This document shows positions 32,911 through 46,179 of a stretch of 64,000 nucleotides of DNA, piece after piece. The stretch is from Pomacea canaliculata (Eukaryota > Mollusca > Gastropoda > Architaenioglossa > Ampullariidae): NCBI RefSeq assembly GCF_003073045.1, contig NC_037593.1:6129525-6193524 (forward strand), given 5' to 3'. Both the position numbers and the translations under genes were made by a program. Position 1 is the stretch's first letter. Each line of letters begins with the position of its first letter. The notes beneath the pieces are model-generated. The model was not told the origin of the DNA, did not search any database, and was given only the letters and a program-made list of their open reading frames with translations.

Positions 32911-35848
32911 CGTGTGTGTAAGTATTTGTGTTATTGTATTCTAGTTGGCTGGACATGTGGAGGGGCGATGAACTCTGTGCTGTTGGTAACATGCTCTGTG
33001 AAGTTGGTGGTAGGTATATAGGGATTGGACAAAGAATGAACCCTCGTTATCTAAAAGGTCAGATATACACAAACGTTTTGAAAGCATCTTCGCAAATACT
33101 AGACTCTACTTGGGAATCGACACTTGAATATGTATCTGTATATTTGTCTTCCTTATTAGTTGATGTAATATATATTTTGATATTAATTTGTAGTGATGTA
33201 AAGATGTAACATTAATCTGTAACAAAAATTTACACAAACACGGTCGAGCACATTATTCAGTAAACCGTTGCTAAATAAATAAATTTTTTTTGAAAAATCA
33301 AAGAAGAGGACGTTTGTTTTCGATCACACCAGCCATTGCCGCATACCTGTATAGGTTCTGTAAAGTGAACGACTTTTATGCATGGATAATTATATGTATG
33401 ATATATATGATGATTATATGTGTGAATGATATTTCGGATTAGATGAGAATTTTAATCTGACAGTAGTTGGATAATCGTACATTGCAATATCTTGAATTTT
33501 GTCAAAGAGCTGACAGTTTTTGAACGCTTAGAAATACACATCTGGGTGCAGAGGGAGCTGATTGTGTAAATAAACAAAACATCATGGCCGGTAACACAAG
33601 TGCTGCAGGCCGTAAGGAAGTCCTTCCATCCGGTCTTTAATGGCGCCGTCCATTTTTTCGCTCATGGCAACCGTGAAATAGTTTTTTCCAGTCTCCTATT
33701 TCTCCTGCAGTACAGACGACATCATTTATTTGTGAAAATGTTGCATAAGTAAATACATAAAAATGAACTTCTTGAGACATTGAAAAAAATTAAACCGATG
33801 CGCGTACGCACACGCACGTTGAAACTTTCAAAGCTTGTCAAGACTAACTGTAATTTATGCATTTATTTATACAGTTTTGTTAAGTACTAAAACTGACCTT
33901 TTCGGTAAAATTCAAGAGGGGGAGGTTTTTTCTCCAGTGAAAAAAACGCCAAAAGACTTTGGCTTTGATTATTTTCTTTCACAAGGGTGTAGTGTCTTGT
34001 CTGTATGCAGTAGCTGACCTCTGTTTAAAGAAAGTTGAACTCATTTTGGGTCGGAAGCTGTATGAGCCAAGCGAGACTGTCTTCAGTTACATTACAACTG
34101 GCTGTACTATTGTAGTGGATACTTGGATAGTAAGATGGCGAGGAGGAGTTGTGAATGGCTCTTCTGGACAGAAAGTTCATAAAGATTTGTGTTCCTAAAG
34201 ACTGTCACAAGCCGAACACCACGAAACTCACTTGCGCATGTTTTCAACAAAAAACACAACGATTGCTTGTGGCTGATGATGTTGTATAGTAGCTTCCGAG
34301 CCTACACGGCTGAGATAACAAATAATACATTCAGCTTGTTGTGGTTGTTTGACATTTATAGAGAAGACCTATACACCGAAGTCTAGCGAGGAAAATTCCA
34401 TATTTCGTAATAAATACATCCAGGGGTTGAAATACAATAACATAAACATACAATAACAATCAAAGAACCACTCCGCACACTGAGGTGAATAATTACAGTT
34501 ATTCTTAACTGCAATTTAAACTTATGGCACAGTAGGTGTCTCAAAATCACACGAAATTCAAAAAAAAAAAAATTAGCCTGGAAAATTCATTGCCAGCACT
34601 AATTTCCATACTCACACTTTTTGTCATTAATCTTACAATGTTTCGGCAGGTCCCGGGATGAACATTCAGTGAAGCAACTCGTTATAATGTTTACCCAGAG
34701 TACATAACAAGCATCACAAGGATGTGGGTGGCAGTGACGAGGTGGTGTACAAGGTGGCGGTGGCGCACACAGGCTCGTCTTGTCGTTGGTGTCGTTGGCG
34801 TCTGGCAACAGCGGGTGGAAGAGTTCTGAAGGACACCCAACGGGGAAGCAGGTCTCACGAAGTTGGTGAACAGGGTTACTGATGCTGATGTCTACAGACG
34901 TAGAGACTGAAAGGTTTCGCACGGAAAAAACGAGGTTGTCCTGCGACTGGTATCCTAGGACGCTCTGAGTCGCGATGATGAATCCACCCGACTGAAGTCG
35001 CCAGAGACCTAGTTTCTGAAGCAGACTTCACACGAGGACACTTTTCAACAGGAGTGGACGAATTATCTACCTCAAGCAGCTCACGCCGCTAGGGCAAGGG
35101 GTCGTGCGAAACCCGTCGACTCTCCTACCCTGGGTGCAAACCTGTAACTCGTACTTTGGTGTTACTAGTTATACAGTTCCAAAGCTTCCTCGACTCGTAT
35201 GACAATAATTACATTTACCAAAAATTAATTTCGTTCTCAATATTACTCCCCGCTACTTAGAAGGACTGAAGAAGACGATGAACCACACTTAATTCGCTAT
35301 CGTCAAGTTAGAGAAGGCCGCCATGACAGTACCTCGGTACCTTCCACAATGGCTCATTCATTCGAGAAGAGAACGAACTTTTTCTGCTGGAGTATGAAAT
35401 GAGGTAAATGATTTTTGTTTTACTGCGTTTTCGTCCAGCTTCGTCTAGTCATTCCTGATTGTATTGCCTAAATAGGTAAATTCTTGGTGTCTGATATCTC
35501 GACACCACTTTGGATGGTGTCCGGGGTGATCGTGGAGGGAATGCAGAATTCTGTTCCAGATCGTCGTCTCATGTTTGACTGGATGCCAACATACGGCGAA
35601 AAACGGTAAATGCTCAGACCTTCTAGGTGGAGATAATGCATGTAACAGTAACTAAATGGTATACACATACAATGAAATAATCTACTGGTATAGGGCTAAA
35701 GTCCATAGGTATAATGCTGGCCAGAATATATTACAATGGTATAGTGGCACAGTCTGCTGTACGTTTGAAATGCAGTCTGCCAACATTTTTTTGTCAAATT
35801 AAGTTGGCTAACTTTAAGAAAACAGTTTAGGCGGGGGAGAAATGAGTT
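32911..35848. other. Intergenic, no recognisable gene
   Basis: Short open frames only, none with a recognisable motif. AT-rich with local CG-containing patches near 34,700-35,400. No RNA gene was identified. Confidence 0.5.
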
Positions 35849-35971
35849 TTACTCCAGGAACAGTAATTTGTTTAGTTTCCTATAGTCCACGTCAAAACCA
35901 ATGCTGCCATCTTTCTTCTTTATCAAGAGCATCAAAGATGAAAAAGGTATGTTAGATGGTTTGGTGATTCC
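35849..35971 (-). pseudogene. Ty3/gypsy reverse transcriptase fragment
   Basis: The minus-strand frame reads GITKPSNIPFSS, then LLIKKKDGS and VDYRKLN, the start of the gypsy reverse-transcriptase domain (S-P-V-V-L-V-K-K-K-D-G...DYRKLN family pattern). It stops shortly after the YRKLN block, before the catalytic YxDD region. Upstream, a QQLLK-like segment lies in a different frame, so there is a frameshift. No gag, protease, integrase or LTRs were found nearby. It is a dead fragment. Its orientation is opposite to the primer-binding site at 18532. Confidence 0.8.
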
Positions 35972-36418
35972 TTTTCAGCAGCTGTCTGTTGCATTGTTAC
36001 TGTTGCACTTTATACAAAAGGGACACGTTGACCCCGGATAGGGTTTAGAGCACGTGGGTAACAACTCCGGGCTGACCTCTACCCTCTGCCCTCACCTTAA
36101 CATAGCCACAGGAGAAACGGCGCGTACAATGTTCACACTTCAGTCAGAGAAATAACGACACCCGGCTCACTAACCCCTACCCCTGCTCTTCTCTGATCAA
36201 AAGACTTAACGACCTGCGAAGTAAAGTACAATAAGAAAATGTTTTATTAAACACATTGGTGATGCAAAATATATACACTCCAAATTTGGGATCCGAAGGA
36301 GTCTCAGTACTATCCTTGTCCGTACTTCCCAATGGTACAGTGCTACAACAGTCAGTTCCTGTTACCCCCGTGTTTTCTGGCTGACCACGAGCAGACAAGA
36401 TAGCTTAGTTCAAAATTG

Positions 36419-36438
36419 TGTGTGTGTGTGTGTGTGTG
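36419..36438. repeat. GT dinucleotide microsatellite
   Basis: An uninterrupted GT run of about ten units, followed by a G-rich tract. The surrounding 35,972-37,448 interval shows no recognisable gene. Confidence 0.9.
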
Positions 36439-37448
36439 TAGGGGGGTGGGGAGGGATTTTCATATCCCACCTAAAGTCACCACAAGACAGTGCCACGTGA
36501 TGCAACAAAAGAACTTCTTAGTCGATTCGGCACATAGCAGGTCAAGCTGCTAGGAAGACTTGTTTATCACCAAAACAATTCCTTCATTATTTGATTGTGT
36601 CCTCGACATCCAGCAGATGGCTTGAGGTCAGTTCCCGGTGAAGCGTGTACCTCCGTTCTGTTGGTTACACCCATGTTGAATACTTTCGGATACATTCACG
36701 TGCAAATAATGAATCAGTATTATTTGTTGACTAACTCATCTTTACTAAAATACAGTGAATGGTTAGTCTGAAAGCCGAGTACCAGAATCAGAATTGTTGA
36801 TGTTGCTATGGAGATTGATATGAGGTAGTTACAATGTTAGTAGAAAAGAGTCACCACCCCTGAAACAACATATGTGTCGAGAAATTATTAGTTAAGAAAA
36901 ATATAAAAACTGTGAGAATACCTTTTATAACTCTTTTGTTTGGCCTCGAGTGACAGTTCTGCTGTCAGGATGTGTGTTTGACCAACGGACTAGGACCATC
37001 ATCCCATAAGATGATCATCCTCAACTGACAGCATCTTTGCATCTTTACCGCAGTCTTGACATTTCAAACTTCTGTTTCGTCTATTCGCGTGAAAAGTGAG
37101 TTTTTTGTTCTTTTCTGTTTCTGATATTTGTTTTTTTATTGTGATTGAGTATGAGTATTAATTTCGATGGAGTAATGCTGTAGAGAAACAGTCAAGAATG
37201 TTTGATAAACAATTTAAGAAAGACTGCAGCAGTCTTCATCTTTAGGGTCATCTTACTCTCTTTATTTGCCACTAACAGAACCACTTTCTGTTTTCTTCAG
37301 GAAGGTTATTTTGTGTATAATCGTCGATATAACTTTGAGGTCAGGTACACGAAGTTGATCATAACTCACTTGATGGAGAATCAAATAATAATTGCGGTAT
37401 TTTAATGGCTTTCTTGCTTTATTGCTTTGTATTAAAAATACAACTGAA

Positions 37449-38516
37449 CTATTTCTCAGAATAGCTTTTTGTTTTAATATTTGGAGATAAGGATGTGCAA
37501 AAGCGACAGAGAAGAGAATAAACATCTTTTTTAAAGCGGGATGACCTGTTGAAGTAGACATAGAAACTTACGGAACTGTTGATGTAAGAAAGTTCGCAGG
37601 ACGCTGCAACCGCTGTCCAGAAAAAATTATAGTAAGGCCCTCTTTCTGAAAAACCGTCTACCAGCACGGTAGACAGGTAAAAGATGACCCAGGGTATGGT
37701 GGTTAGGATATAAACACAACAGACCACCACCAGCATCTTGGTCACCGCCGTGTGCTGACCTTGACCTCTCTCACTGCCAGAGGTTACCTGACCTCGCCAC
37801 GTCATGGCGGCTCTCAGCTTGACCACGGTCAGGCCGGTAGACAGACACGTGACTAGAAACGTTGTTAGTGGCACCACACTCATCATGATTATGTTTTCTA
37901 ATATCTCGATTAACTTTCCATTGTTGATGTAGAAAGCAGACTTGGCCACCGCCAGCTTTGAAGAGCTGTTGTTTACTTTGACGACTATCAATTTCGCAGG
38001 AGAAGTGAAAAACGCCACCTGGTTGAGACAAATTATACAAACCATAATCACCGCCATGCTGCGACTACTGATCAAAGACGCCGCCTTCAACGGGAGGACA
38101 ACACACGTGCACCGCTCTACAGCTATCACCATGGTGATGCACCCGGAAGCGCTTCGAAATCCCAAATATACTCCAGCCGCAAAAGCTAAGATTATGTCAT
38201 AAAGACCTCCATACCTGACAGGGTCGAGTTGCCCCAGATAATAACCGACACTGTACACCAGTGACACCAGCAGCAGACACAGGTCCACCAGCGACAGCGT
38301 CAACAGACACACGTTCATGCGGTCGCCAAGTCCCTGGCGCCAGAACACCACACAGCTGATGATGTTGGACGGCACGCCCACAACAACAACAACAGGATGA
38401 AGGAAATTTTGTACAATAAACAAAGTCGTCAGGTAGTCCTTGTAAGACATGATGTCACGTGGGTCGTCCCATGGCGCAAAACCACAGGTGTCTGAGCCAC
38501 ACTCTGTGTTATTCAT
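37449..38516 (-). CDS. Class A GPCR, gastropod chemosensory-receptor type
   Basis: A single uninterrupted exon of 355 residues with seven hydrophobic segments. Visible: extracellular N-terminus with NNT glycosylation site; TM1 GVPSNIISCVVFW; TM2 LSLVDLCLLL; TM3 ending ERCTCVVLPL (ERC in place of DRY); TM6 MLVVVCCVYILTTIPWVIF; TM7 NSSVSFYVYFN (NSSxxFxxY in place of NPxxY), then a basic RFKK helix-8 start. This combination resembles the large rhodopsin-like chemosensory and orphan receptor families expanded in gastropods. The start is the ATG at 38516; a longer frame would need a TTG, and a TTTTTGCAG acceptor ends at 38532, suggesting a 5' UTR intron. The ligand is unknown; a peptide receptor is the alternative. 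Confidence 0.85.
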   Translation of the reverse strand: MNNTECGSDTCGFAPWDDPRDIMSYKDYLTTLFIVQNFLHPVVVVVGVPSNIISCVVFWRQGLGDRMNVCLLTLSLVDLCLLLVSLVYSVGYYLGQLDPVRYGGLYDIILAFAAGVYLGFRSASGCITMVIAVERCTCVVLPLKAASLISSRSMAVIMVCIICLNQVAFFTSPAKLIVVKVNNSSSKLAVAKSAFYINNGKLIEILENIIMMSVVPLTTFLVTCLSTGLTVVKLRAAMTWRGQVTSGSERGQGQHTAVTKMLVVVCCVYILTTIPWVIFYLSTVLVDGFSERGPYYNFFWTAVAASCELSYINSSVSFYVYFNRSSRFKKDVYSLLCRFCTSLSPNIKTKSYSEK

Positions 38517-38747
38517 TGTGGATGATATTTTCTGCAAAAAGCGACAAATTTATTTTATAATTGAAATTTCAATGAGCTGTCTTAGAATATTAGTAAACGA
38601 GTAAAGGGTTTAGAATTAATGAACCAAAGACGGTGTAGTGTATCCTCAAAGATTCCAACAAAGTCCAGACTGGTCATGGCTTCTTATTATCTCTTTTTAG
38701 AGGACACGCACTGCCTTTTTTTATTATTATTATTTTTATTTGTTTGT

Positions 38748-39068
38748 TTATTGGAAACGTTGTCGTCCTGCATACTCCAAGTCTTCTGCCTCTTGCTTTG
38801 AAATCGTTTCAAGTGAACATTTAGTCCGTGGATTCTCAATAATAAATGGTTCAGTAAGCATGGGTGAGATGTCTTTTGTCAGGCTGTGATCCAGTTTATT
38901 AAGAGTAGCGAGGAGGGCGGTAACGACTGAAGTAGGAACAAATTTGTTTTTCCACTTTTCTTCACTTACAGCGGTCACTTGCAATTCTTTTCCAGTAACT
39001 GTAAGAGCTTTCGACCTTTTACAGATGTAAAAATCACAATCTGACATAAAAAGACATTCTATTCGCAT
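38748..39068 (-). CDS. Open frame of unknown nature, 106 codons
   Basis: ATG-initiated frame 230 bp upstream of the GPCR, same strand, without repeats or low complexity. It contains KRSKALTVTGKELQVTAVS and a SVVTALLATLNKLDHSLTKD segment of mixed composition. No family was recognised. It could be an exon of an unrecognised gene, a decayed element or chance. Confidence 0.2.
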   Translation of the reverse strand: MRIECLFMSDCDFYICKRSKALTVTGKELQVTAVSEEKWKNKFVPTSVVTALLATLNKLDHSLTKDISPMLTEPFIIENPRTKCSLETISKQEAEDLEYAGRQRFQ

Positions 39069-41260
39069 TTCTCATCCAGGGTTTACTGTTTCTGTCTCTT
39101 TAGCATCGACTTTCCTTTTATTCACTGTTCTTCCGATGCAGTACGTATTTCTGATTTATGTGCATTCACATACTAGCTACACCACCAGGCGAAAACACCT
39201 TTCTGTGCACTGACCTTTGACTTTCAGCCACTCCAACATGTCATCAACCAGTTCCCTCCAGATACTACATTTTCTCCTGAAATATTCAACTTTCCCCTCA
39301 CCTCACCTTCACGACTGATGACTGTAAATGCCTTAAGGCGAAAACATCGAAGTCAAATCGCTCCTTTTATGTAAAACGGAAAAACTGTGATTAAATAATT
39401 ATTTAATGTCTTGCCTCCACTAACCATCTCTGTACATAATTTTAAAATTGTTTTCTTGTTCATCTACTGCAGCATTTCTTAATCAATGACACATCGCATG
39501 TTTGCGGCTCTGTGAAAAAATTTGTGGACGAAATTAGCGAGATCGATTTTTTATTGGTATTATTATTTTCCAGAAAGCTTTTTGAAATGAGCACATTTTG
39601 AAAATGTCAGGATACTTTAGTGGATTCTTAATAAAATAGACTGTACAATGTCGGTAATTATTTTTAAGACAAAAATATATTTACGAAACAAAAAGTGCTT
39701 GAAAAAAAATTTATGAAACGGATGTTTTTGCCTCAGGAATTTGCAGTTGTCAATCACGGTAAGATTAATCTTTTTCTTAAAAAAATATTTATTTTTCTTT
39801 CTGTTTAGAAATAATATTAGCTTTGGTGTGTTGAAGCAATTTGCCAGTCTTGAGTTTAAAATGCGGACACTGTGATGATTAACAATGAAAAAAATTTTCA
39901 GTGATAATTGCTGTTATATTTTGTAATGATGAGTATTTTTATTACAATAATATCTAGTTTACTTTTCTTTCGTAAGAGTGTGCAGTCTTTTACTTTTCAT
40001 CAGCATCTGGTATCTTCAAAAAGACAAATAAGATTTCCGACATTCCTTTCTGTTGGGACCCCAATGGTTCTTAAACTAACATTTGCACTTGCTGAACCAA
40101 ACATCTTGGCTTTGTGAGGGACTGGGCATCAAAAAAAAAAAAAAAACAAAGAATTTTGTTTTTACTTGCAATGTACGCTACTGCTATGTAGTTGTAATAT
40201 GTTATCAACAATATTGCTGGAGGAATAGTCAATAGGTGGCATAAGAAATAAGAAAAGGTTACTAAAGACATTTATTTTATTTTACAAATGTTCTTGTACA
40301 CAAATTTGTTCTTGTACACAACCGATTGCATGTATCATGGCGTTGATGTGCCAGTCCTGCACACCCTGTCATTGCTAGTACATTCCTAATGCAGATGTCA
40401 TCTGTTTCCCAGATACATGAATCTTCTTTGATGTGTTTCTGTTGGTCCAGGTGTGTGATTTGTTATTATTGGTGTTGACTCTACTTGCTCTTGTCAGACA
40501 CTTTCTTCATTCAGTCAGCGCGTGATCTCAGTTGATGTCGGGTAGCTCCTGTCTGCTATAGAGTCAATGTAGTCTTGAAGTTGTAGACTGGTCTCCCACC
40601 GATGACGGTGACGGTTATAGGCGAGTGGGTCTCACATGTTCACTGAGATACTGTTGAACACTACAGGCGAAAGAGAACCCGTGTGAATTGCTCAGGCAAA
40701 TCTTTTTATCCTCAGATCCACCGGTAGATATTGACGAACATTGATGATGTTTCTTCGCCATCGCCATAGGATACTGTCTTCAGCAGGTAATTTTTCTCGC
40801 AGAAGTGAACAGGAAAGGTACAAAAGTGCTAATTGCTTCTGATTGCTATAATTTGTTTCAGCCCTCTGTTTTATACCACACAGAAACAACAGAACACAAG
40901 AATGTTTTCAGATCACACTTGGATCAAGATGTTTGTCCATGCCTTTATCTATGAAACAGTTAATTTCTTTAAACAGTAAAAAGACTCATCAAACTAAGAT
41001 CAGTCACTATGGTTTCTCCACTCACTTGCACAGCTGAGATCTCATGCGACATAACTACACTGGTTGACATGTTGCAGTTTGTCTTCTGGTACTGCAACGT
41101 TCATGAAGTTATCGTCCAGGTACACGACAAAGAGGACATCTGTGGGAGGTAGGCTTCTGGTCATGCTTGCATTGCTGGCAATGTTTAGGATGACAAGACC
41201 GCTAATACACTCTCTAATCGAGTAGTTTTGTCAAGTCACTACTGTCTGCTGATTGTTAGT
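39069..41260. other. Intergenic, no confident gene
   Basis: AT-rich with stops in all frames. A minus-strand stretch near 40,310-40,640 has faint LINE-like character. A roughly 60-codon minus-strand frame at 41050-41236 (ending NQCSYVA) has ordinary composition but no recognisable family. Confidence 0.4.
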
Positions 41261-41491
41261 CTAACTTCTCGGCAGTGTCACGAGACTCTGGGCAAGAGCA
41301 AGTTCCATGCCATCCTTCCCTGTTTTATTGACCACCACTATCTTGTCTGATTTTTTTCGGAGAAAGAAGGTTTTCAGTGATGAAGAAGAGGAAATTAAAA
41401 TAGAAATATCTTTTTTGAAGCGAGTTGACTTGTTCAAGTAGAAGTAAACTCCAAGTGAACAGTCTGTCTTCATAAGGTCCCCTAGAAAGTT
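41261..41491 (-). pseudogene. GPCR TM7 and C-tail fragment
   Basis: Minus-strand frame beginning GDLMKTDCSLGVYFYLNKS and continuing TRFKKDIS, which lines up with the TM7 to helix-8 region of the intact receptor at 37449 (VSFYVYFNRSSRFKKDV). An ACTTTCTAG acceptor-like sequence precedes it. No TM1-TM6 were found upstream. It is either the last exon of a receptor whose other exons I could not see, or more likely a decayed paralogue. There is no usable ATG before the motif. Confidence 0.55.
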
Positions 41492-41639
41492 ATGCAAATA
41501 TCTACAAAAAGACAGTCAAAGAAAAAATGGATAGTAGTAGTACTGAACTGTAGTCACTGCATCTATGCTGATGGCATTCACCATCTTCTCAACATGAGAA
41601 CACAATGAACTCTTTTTTGAGATCGTTATTATTATGATG

Positions 41640-41722
41640 TGATTATGTATTTTCCTTTGTAAATCTCTTTGAGATAGCCTTTGATGTGGGGTAAAGCATT
41701 AATATAAATTTACTTTATTATT
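41640..41722 (+). repeat. Probable SINE/LINE 3' tail
   Basis: A TGTAAATCTCTTTGAGATAG block and then TTAATATAAATTTACTTTATT with an ATT tail, an arrangement common at the 3' ends of tRNA-derived SINEs. No second copy was located in the window, so this rests on general resemblance only. Confidence 0.35.
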
Positions 41723-44700
41723 ATTAAGCTTATATTTTATTAAATACTTGTGCCAAGTGTTATGTTTGCACTTATCTTAATTCGAGCTCATTTTGGAAGT
41801 AAATTGCTTCTCTTTTCCGAATAAAACATCGAGGACAGACTGTTAACTTCTATAAATATGCAGATGATGTGCACTGTTCGTGCTTCAGAAATACTGACAA
41901 AACCATGCATAAACCAGATGCACCTTATGCCATAATGTTCTGTACATATCTTTTGCACACCTAAAAATTCACATGTAGCAGACATGCATGGCATGTCGCA
42001 CCAGCACTTTCTACATCATGTTCTTGTTCTCTCTCGCACACAAATGTATACATAGGTGCACATGCACATATATATATTACAAAATTTCTCCTTTTTTCCT
42101 TAATGTTTATTAAAAGCTTACTTCTAAAGGACCTAAATTTATGAAACTTTGTTTCATTTCTTAGCTCCACTCTATATATCCATTCCTCATTTACCTGCTG
42201 ATTATAAAACCTCCTGAATTCTCACACTGTTCATCACTTCCACAGCTTGACTTTGTAAATAAAAGTTAACTAAAATTAACTACATTACACGAAAATGTCA
42301 AGAAAAATGTATCTTATTTTACTATTGAATGAAAATCTACAATTTTGTTAACATCACCTCTCCCATATCTCTTTCTATGTGTATATCTCACCAAATCATC
42401 TTATTACCTGTTAATTAATCCTAAACAAGTTGCGCAAACAGTTAACACATTTTATAGTCTCCTTCAAAAATCTGGCCAACAATGTTGGTTTTTAGTGTAT
42501 AAAACTCTAATAACAAAATCTAAGAAAATTGCATTAAAAAAAAAGTGATCTTGAATAGTCAGAGAATGAGAACATTTCTCAATATAATCTGTTAAAATAA
42601 TTGGGGGGGGGGAAAGTTTGCCTGGTTCTTAAGATATATTTCTCTGATGCAAGAATATTATGGAGAATAGACAACTGAAAACATTATCTGCACACTTTCA
42701 TATGAAAAAGAACTGATAGAATACCCAAAAAAGACAGTGATTTCAAAAATTGAGCTATGCAAACCTCAAAGCGAAGAAGCAAGGATACCAATGTAAACAT
42801 AGATTTGAATGGAATGTTCTGAATTTGCCAAGAAGACAGTAAACTAAAGGTAGAAACTGTAGTAATGAAGGATGACAGTGTTCATAGCTTATTTCAAAAA
42901 ATACACTATTACATACTTTCCAAAATGAGAACATAGAGAATCAGACATTCCCTATACAGTTTATGTGCACAATGGATTATTGTATCAATAATTCCTTCCA
43001 TGGCTGAAAAGTTTCATATTTTAGTTGAATACAATGGGGTACAAAATGCAGCTACCACTTTCTGAAAAGATTTTTTTAAATGGTCTGTTAAAGGGCTCAC
43101 AGGATACAAAGTTTTTTTTAATAATTGGGTAACAATGCAAAATATTACTTCCCTAAATCTGGGTGAATATACCTCTACAAATATCATTACTAAAAATGAA
43201 TACATCAACATTATAATTTTTTCAGCCAATGGGAGAGCTGGGACTAGATATTATGTGTATCTGATATTTTGACCTCTTTCTGTACATGGTGACGTAGGTA
43301 TGTATTTCAATAAAGAAAGAGGGAAATAGTAGCCTAATTTACTCAGTCATTAGAAAACAATTCTGCTACCCACCAGTCCTTTAAGACCAAGAAGTAAACT
43401 TAATGGATTTTTGGCATTAACAAATCCTCTCCGGTTTTTCTTTCTTTTCTACATTTTACCACTATTTATCTAGTCAATTCAACTTTACCAACTGCATCAT
43501 GTTTCTAAAATAAGAAAAATTAAGGAAAACAAAATTAAATTAAATATGAATTGTAGCTGGGTTATTGTAACTCTCTTAAAACAAGAAGTACATGCGAAGA
43601 GCATGGAGAGAGTGTATTGGTGTTTTACCTAAATCTAACAATTAAGATATATTGTTGTAAGTAGCCACTGAATATTAAGTAAAAAGGTTAAAAATAAACA
43701 AAAAGATAACTTGAAATTACAAATATTTGTTGTTCAATGCAGATTCTCTTTCATCATCTATAAATATAATGTATAATGCGAGTTTTCAATCATCCAGCCA
43801 ACAGTCAGACATTCATAGAAGTTGTCTGGTAAACATGCAGACAACAGATATATTGCTGCCCTTTAGAATAATCATAAACATTATAAACCTCTCACAAGTG
43901 CAGTGACTGGTAATACAGGGAGTGAAACACCACAGCACAGTTAACACTTAGCTTAACAGAACACCTTGTTGGATTTTGTTCCAATGTTTTAGATCATTCT
44001 AGTAACAACAAAATCCTTTTGATTTGGAGTAAAGATTTTTTTTTAAATGATCAACAGTTGTAAAGAGGTTTACTCAAGCACCATCACAACATAAACAGAA
44101 AGCTGAAAAATCAGCATGAAAAATAGTATCAAGACACAAACAGCTACCTAACTGTTCACATCTTTACCATAAGATGACACATGAAAATGAGTGCAGTGAA
44201 AGCGGCATCACCCAGCACTACTTACCATGAAAATCAGAAGAGAACCTTGTGTAACTAGATGTTTCTTTTGATGACTATTAGTGTATTATAATGGCTATTG
44301 CAGTTTGTCCACTTGAAGCTTGTGACTGGGAAAACGTCTTCCAACCACTCAGCAGTAATGGATATTTGATTTATTGAGGAAAAAGTAGCAGAAGGAGAAG
44401 GCCAGAATTTTTCTTTATCTTACTATTGCAGACTAGCAAAAGTTTTCAAAAACTAACGCTCATTATCAACTCTGATTGTTTCTGGGTCTGCAGCAATCCA
44501 AAGCTCATATGTTATAGCAATGTGCATTCATGCCACACCTTTAAAAATTATTCAAGCAAACAAACTTGCAACATTTGCAATGATTTGGTGTCTTAAGGCT
44601 CATCACACAACCACACTCACTGCTCTTTGGTGAGCATGTGTTTCAGATTCTTCTTCCCGATGAAATAAAATATATTAAGACACACTCTGAAAGTTCAAAA

Positions 44701-45980
44701 CTACGCTAAGCTCTCACTATTTTACCAACATCCTATTATTTTTTAAAATGGCAAGATTGAATAAATTGTATATTTATATATCATGAACATCCATGACCAA
44801 GCACCAACAATTACAAGACTATGTAACGCAACTGCAAAAGGCATATATCAAAGTTGAATATAAAATGAAGTATAATCTACATTTTATAAAAGTTTTCACA
44901 ATAAGTCTGCAGACACTACGAAATAATCTACTTTACAACAGCATTGTAAAAATAACACTAAAATTGTCTCTTAGACGCATTAGATACTTGCTGGTCTAAA
45001 ATTACCACCCAACTCCTCTCAGACACAAAAGACCATAACACCTTAAAAATGCCTGTCTTTGTAGCTCTCATTCTCTCATCCTCCCTTTTCTGGAGACATA
45101 GCTTTCTCTAGTAACCTAGCGTGCTGTCTCAGTGTCTCTTCAAAACCTTGCATAGCATCATGTTGGTCGGAAATGCACACTACATTCTGCATTAACACAC
45201 TGACTGTGGATACTAAGTATTGTCAACATGTGACTCTTGCACTCTGCCCACTGACACCATGGCAGTCAGTAATGGTGATACCCTGGAAATAGTCTGATCA
45301 AGGTTGATGAAAAGATTTTTCATTCATGAAATGTTGGGTTTAATAATTTTCACTTCTAATAAAAGTTTATCATGCTGGTTGAGGATTATAGTTTCAGTAA
45401 TAATACTTCTGATAATTGTTCTAATAATAAGAACAACAACAAATGTTAATGAAAAATGAATGAAATGATTTGAATAGTAAAACAAGACACATAACTAAGG
45501 ATATATAAGCAATGAGCTATAAATGCATGTTTAAATGTTTAAACAAACTATTTTCACTCTTCCTATACAGTTTGCACCCACTGATGCGAAGTTTTCATAG
45601 CTACAGCTCAGTTGCATCGATTTATCGGTACTGATTGAGTTAATGCACCGTTGTGTATTTGTTCAATATTCTACATATAAAGAACTGTATAAAAATACAG
45701 ATATACTGACCAATGCATATTTATGCAAAAACAAATTTGCAAGGCAAGTAAACATGATGACTTACACCAAACTAGCACCCCATGGTACCTTTAACTGATT
45801 AGCTGTTATTTTATAAGTTCTGGGAAGTGCCCATCTGCATGATGGTGCTGTTACTGGTGTGAGTCGTTTGAAAGGAAGAACAAAGCATGAAATGGGTAAA
45901 ACATGAAAATATGAACAATCTATCAGTTTAACAGGCATTATGAATGTTATACTCTTGTGCAAAACAGAAGAGTATATAGT
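41723..45980. other. Intergenic, no recognisable gene
   Basis: About 4.3 kb of AT-rich sequence between the GPCR fragment and the HPS4 3' end. Only short open frames; a G8-9 run near 42603. Nothing identified. Confidence 0.5.
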
Positions 45981-45986
45981 GATACT

Positions 45987-45992
45987 TTTATT
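45987..45992 (-). terminator. Probable HPS4 polyadenylation signal
   Basis: AATAAA on the minus strand, 188 bases beyond the HPS4 stop codon. The distance is typical for a 3' UTR. Confidence 0.45.
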
Positions 45993-46179
45993 TTCTTTAT
46001 CCATACTGTTAGATCACTCCGAGAGGAGCTAAATAGTAAGCATTGCTAGTGTCACCAATATCAGAAGCCTGGACTTGATGGACGAATCATGTGATCATGA
46101 CACACTCCACCACAATCATGTCCTGCATTCTTTACAGGAGAGTTGTCCTGTGATTATATAATATCATGTATTGTGTTCT

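Noticed and set aside
33835..34386. Three short overlapping plus-strand frames
   Set aside because: No motif, no splice logic and ordinary intergenic composition.
38517..38537. Longer N-terminus for the GPCR
   Set aside because: It would begin with TTG and overlaps a TTTTTGCAG acceptor; the ATG at 38516 is the first proper start.
40310..40640. LINE reverse transcriptase tail on the minus strand
   Set aside because: A VYNFK motif and scattered similarity are present, but frames are broken and too short to support a family.
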